The position numbers and the translations under genes were made by a program. Positions 61,417 to 64,000 of a stretch of 64,000 nt of DNA are shown one piece after another. Positions within the stretch are counted from its first letter, which is position 1. The number at the start of each line of letters is the position of its first letter. This stretch comes from an uncultured Fulvivirga sp. GTDB lineage: Bacteria > Bacteroidota > Bacteroidia > Cytophagales > Cyclobacteriaceae. The stretch lies in the NCBI GenBank assembly GCA_947500555.1, contig CANMSE010000008.1, positions 18,710 through 82,709 of the forward strand. The letters run 5' to 3'. The notes beneath the pieces are model-generated. The model did not search any database. It saw nothing but the letters and a program-made list of their open reading frames with translations, and was not told the origin of the DNA.

Positions 61417-62607
61417 ATGAGAGGTTTAGTAATTCTAGTCGTAATACTTTTTTCATCCAACCTATATACTTGGGCTCAAGGGGGTAATCCAGTGACTAAT
61501 CCAACAACTCTAAGTGGTGCCGATTCTTCAAGAAGAGTCATCACTACGGCAGTACCTTTTTTAACTATTACACCAGATGCCAGAGCTGGGGGAATGGGAG
61601 ATGTAGGAGCAGCTACCAGCCCTGATGCAAACGCTGCATATTGGAATCCTGCAAAACTCGCTTTTATAGAAAATGATATTGGCTTTTCGTTCTCATATAC
61701 ACCATGGCTAGGAAAAATTATAAATGACATGTCCATCGTTTATCTGGCAGGGTATTACAAATTCACAAAAGAACAAGCCGTTTCTTTTTCAATGAAGTAT
61801 TTTGACCTAGGTGAAATTATCTTTAGAGAAGACCAGAATGATGAAGGAGTTCTTTTTAATCCACGTGAATTTGCTTTCGATGCAACATACAGTAGAATGC
61901 TCTCACAAAAGCTAGGCGTTGGGATCACTGCTCGCTACATCCACTCCAACTTAACAGGAAACTTTACTTCATCCAATATTAATAATGGTACGGAAGCACG
62001 TCCAGGAAACAGCGTAGCCGCGGATGTGGGTGTCTATTATAATAATGACTTATTGTCTAGTGGTGCAAATTCTAATCTTGCATTAGCTGCGGTAATAACC
62101 AACATTGGCTCTAAACTTACTTACTCAGATGAAAATAATAGAGATTTCATCCCTACTAATCTTAGGTTAGGTTCTGCTTTCACGACTAATTTAGACCCAT
62201 ACAACAAGATCACTTTTGGATTAGATTTCAATAAGCTTCTAGTACCAAGTCCACAATTTGATAATAGTGAAGATGACAAATCCCTTTTGAGTGGGGTTTT
62301 TGGTTCATTTGGTGATGCGGAAGGTGGTGGTAGCGAAGAGTTAAAAGAAATAACATTATCTGCCGGTGCAGAATATTGGTACAACGATACTTTTGCCGCT
62401 CGTGTTGGCTATTTTTATGAAGATGAGGATAAAGGAGACAGAAAATATCTTACTATGGGTTTAGGCTTTAGATATAATGTTTTTGGAATTGACTTTGCAT
62501 ATCTAATTCCAAATGAAAGAACTCATCCGTTAGCAGAAACGCTGCGTTTCACACTTCTATTCAACTTTGATAAAGACAGTAAAGAAGAGGAATCTGTGAC
62601 TGATTAG
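61417..62607 (+). CDS. porV: Type IX secretion system outer membrane protein PorV (LptO)
   Basis: PorV is a FadL-like outer membrane barrel that receives cargo from the Sov channel and hands it to PorU. Signature features are a signal peptide (MRGLVILVVILFSSNLYTWA), the N-terminal LTITPDARAGGMGDVGAATSP, NAAYWNPAKLAFIEND and a 14-stranded barrel pattern with an inserted Ser/Gly/Glu-rich loop near residues 285-310. Length 396 is normal. Immediately downstream of porU, as in other Bacteroidota. Confidence 0.97.
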   Translation: MRGLVILVVILFSSNLYTWAQGGNPVTNPTTLSGADSSRRVITTAVPFLTITPDARAGGMGDVGAATSPDANAAYWNPAKLAFIENDIGFSFSYTPWLGKIINDMSIVYLAGYYKFTKEQAVSFSMKYFDLGEIIFREDQNDEGVLFNPREFAFDATYSRMLSQKLGVGITARYIHSNLTGNFTSSNINNGTEARPGNSVAADVGVYYNNDLLSSGANSNLALAAVITNIGSKLTYSDENNRDFIPTNLRLGSAFTTNLDPYNKITFGLDFNKLLVPSPQFDNSEDDKSLLSGVFGSFGDAEGGGSEELKEITLSAGAEYWYNDTFAARVGYFYEDEDKGDRKYLTMGLGFRYNVFGIDFAYLIPNERTHPLAETLRFTLLFNFDKDSKEEESVTD

Positions 62608-62612
62608 TCCTT

Positions 62613-63878
62613 ATGCTCAATAGATCCGTATCGCCTGTAGCTTTTAGTTCTCCATCGATTAGCTTTAGGCAGCCCGAAACAAAAATCCTCTCGAATAACA
62701 TTACGGTACATTCATTCTTGGATAATAAATTCGAAACTGTAAAACTCGAATTCATTTTTCCTAATGCTGGAAGTATTTGCGACAAAAAAGCAGGTATAAA
62801 TCTTCTTGTTGCTAAATGTTTACAATCGGGAACCAAGAGTTTCTCAGCCACAGAGATATCATCCATGATTGCTCAAGCTGGAGCATTTATAGAGGTGTCT
62901 CCTTCATTTGACCACAGTACTTTAACATTGTATTGCATTAGACGTCATCTAAAAAAACTTCTTCCTGTTGTTAAGGAGATCCTTCAAAATCCTACCTTCC
63001 CAATTGATGAGGTAAACAGACAAATTGTAATTGCAAAAACCAATCTTCAAACTCAGTTAAAAAAGAGTAGTATTCTTGCTTCAAGAGAACTAAGGAAACA
63101 ATTATTCCCTTCATCACCCTACGGTAGGTCTCCCTCAATAGATGACTTGAATAATATTGAGCAACAGAATCTACTTCAGCATTATCAAGATTGGTACGGT
63201 TATTTAGAAATTATAGCATCTGGTAACATTACTGAAGACTTACTAGTTGATATTGATAAAAATTTTTCAAAAGTATCATCCAGCCATACTGCATTTTCTT
63301 ATCCCACTGATCGAACTAAAAATAGGGTAAATGATAGGCATATTGCTATTGAAAATTCGGTACAATCTTCGATTCGTATAGGTAAAGAGGTATCTGGTAA
63401 AAATAGCGATGACTTCAATAGTTTGTTTGTTTCAAATCATTTGTTAGGAGGTTTTTTTGGTTCGAGGCTTATGAAAAACCTTCGGGAAGATAAAGGCCTG
63501 ACTTATGGTGTTTATTCGAGCGTTATTGACCTCAAACATGGTGCATACATTGTAATTGGCTGTGATGTCAAAGCTGATCAGAAGGAGCTTGCTATTACCG
63601 AAATCACTAGAGAGCTTGATAAGCTAAAGACATCGAAGATAAACGATGGTGAACTAAGTATAGTCAAAAATCATTTACTCGGTTCTATTCAAAATGACCT
63701 GAGCTCATTAAATGCTTTATCAAGTAAGTTTAAAAATATTCATTATCAAGGGTTGAGTTATGATTACTATGATGATTTAATTAAAACAATCAAGACTATA
63801 ACACCTAGTGCTGTACGCGATATAGCAAATAAATATCTTTCTGAAGAGAATTTTTCTAAAGTGATTGTGGGAGGCTAG
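62613..63878 (+). CDS. M16-family protein, catalytically inactive type
   Basis: A 421-residue protein with two M16 domains. At the place of HxxEH the sequence reads GINLLVAKCLQSGT, so zinc cannot be bound in the usual way. The C-terminal half keeps the R/Y-containing segment MKNLREDKGLTYGVYSS and the family spacing. Such proteins form heterodimers with an active M16 partner. The active homologue at 15808-17052 is 45 kb away; the true partner could also be elsewhere. It lies 5 bases after porV, so it is co-transcribed with T9SS genes. The start is ATG 62613. Confidence 0.9.
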   Translation: MLNRSVSPVAFSSPSISFRQPETKILSNNITVHSFLDNKFETVKLEFIFPNAGSICDKKAGINLLVAKCLQSGTKSFSATEISSMIAQAGAFIEVSPSFDHSTLTLYCIRRHLKKLLPVVKEILQNPTFPIDEVNRQIVIAKTNLQTQLKKSSILASRELRKQLFPSSPYGRSPSIDDLNNIEQQNLLQHYQDWYGYLEIIASGNITEDLLVDIDKNFSKVSSSHTAFSYPTDRTKNRVNDRHIAIENSVQSSIRIGKEVSGKNSDDFNSLFVSNHLLGGFFGSRLMKNLREDKGLTYGVYSSVIDLKHGAYIVIGCDVKADQKELAITEITRELDKLKTSKINDGELSIVKNHLLGSIQNDLSSLNALSSKFKNIHYQGLSYDYYDDLIKTIKTITPSAVRDIANKYLSEENFSKVIVGG

Positions 63879-63934
63879 ATTTCACAGTCTAGTTTAATGA
63901 TTCTTCATCTAATGATGAGATTCATAAAACGAAA

Positions 63935-63961
63935 AAACCCTCAGTGATTTACTGAGGGTTT
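63935..63961 (-). terminator. Terminator of the rRNA operon beyond the right edge
   Basis: A perfect 11-bp stem (AAACCCTCAGT / ACTGAGGGTTT, loop of 5 bases) is followed on the minus strand by six A/T-matched T residues. It can also serve the plus-strand M16 gene that ends at 63878. Confidence 0.75.
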
Positions 63962-63990
63962 AGAGCTAGCTTTGATAGCTAAATAAAAAC

Positions 63991-64000
63991 TGGCAACGAC
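63991..64000 (-). rRNA. rrf: 5S ribosomal RNA (3' end only)
   Basis: The last ten bases read TGGCAACGAC; on the minus strand this is GTCGTTGCCA, the usual 3' end of 5S rRNA (GGTCGTTGCCA). With the terminator downstream at 63935-63961, a minus-strand 5S gene beginning just right of the window is likely. Only the tail is visible. Confidence 0.6.

Noticed and set aside
1..64000. Phage, IS element or defence island
   Set aside because: No transposase, integrase, restriction, toxin-antitoxin or Cas gene was recognised; the content is largely core metabolism, translation and secretion.

Overview
The window is a compact chromosomal stretch of a low-GC member of the Bacteroidota, most likely a free-living (probably marine) Cytophagales. 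Supporting signs are the type IX secretion genes porU and porV plus a cargo protein with a C-terminal sorting domain, the Bacteroidota-only families DUF4249, DUF4295, DUF6048 and DUF6452, a bacillithiol gene (bshC) with a YtxJ-type redox protein, many TAnnTTTG promoter elements, and almost no Shine-Dalgarno sequences. I see no phage, transposon, CRISPR array or tRNA. Genes are tightly packed and several convergent pairs overlap at their stop codons. No intergenic gap is longer than about 200 bases (largest 7270-7470 and 30629-30817).

Left part (1-17500): the operon rimP-nusA-infB on the minus strand (infB runs off the left edge), preceded by a promoter and a hairpin plus U-tract that looks like an attenuator. 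Then come two exported M28 peptidases, gcvP, lipA, an outer membrane-like protein, OsmC, YtxJ, a large secreted Arg/Lys-rich repeat protein of unknown role, a fused 2-oxoacid dehydrogenase E1, an M16 peptidase and ispF. Middle-left (17500-30600): mnmD, a TonB-receptor/DUF4249/macroglobulin-like trio, folate cyclo-ligase, bshC, rimO, the DUF6452-DUF6048 pair, ftsY, and the ribosomal operon rpmB-rpmG-DUF4295 closed by a clear terminator.

Middle-right (30600-47400): rocD, a geranylgeranyl-reductase-like flavoprotein divergent from hemB, small and secreted unknowns, a DinB-like protein, a methyltransferase with rmuC, a MacB/FtsX-type permease, hmgA, an S41 protease, a hemerythrin-like protein, ruvX, def, and a transaminase overlapping an omega-amidase. 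Right part (47400-64000): a T9SS cargo protein, murF, yicC, a 1103-residue propeller/barrel outer membrane protein, an FAD oxidoreductase, an MBL hydrolase, pssA, porU, porV and a catalytically dead M16 homologue. The last ten bases look like the 3' end of a minus-strand 5S rRNA, so an rRNA operon probably lies just outside, ending at the terminator at 63935-63961.

Most of the content is housekeeping. The best leads are the rimP-operon attenuator, a recurrent TAnnTTTG-N6/7-start arrangement that suggests leaderless mRNAs, the basic repeat protein at 11481-13709, back-to-back hemB/reductase promoters, and a terminator that ends exactly on a start codon at 34559.
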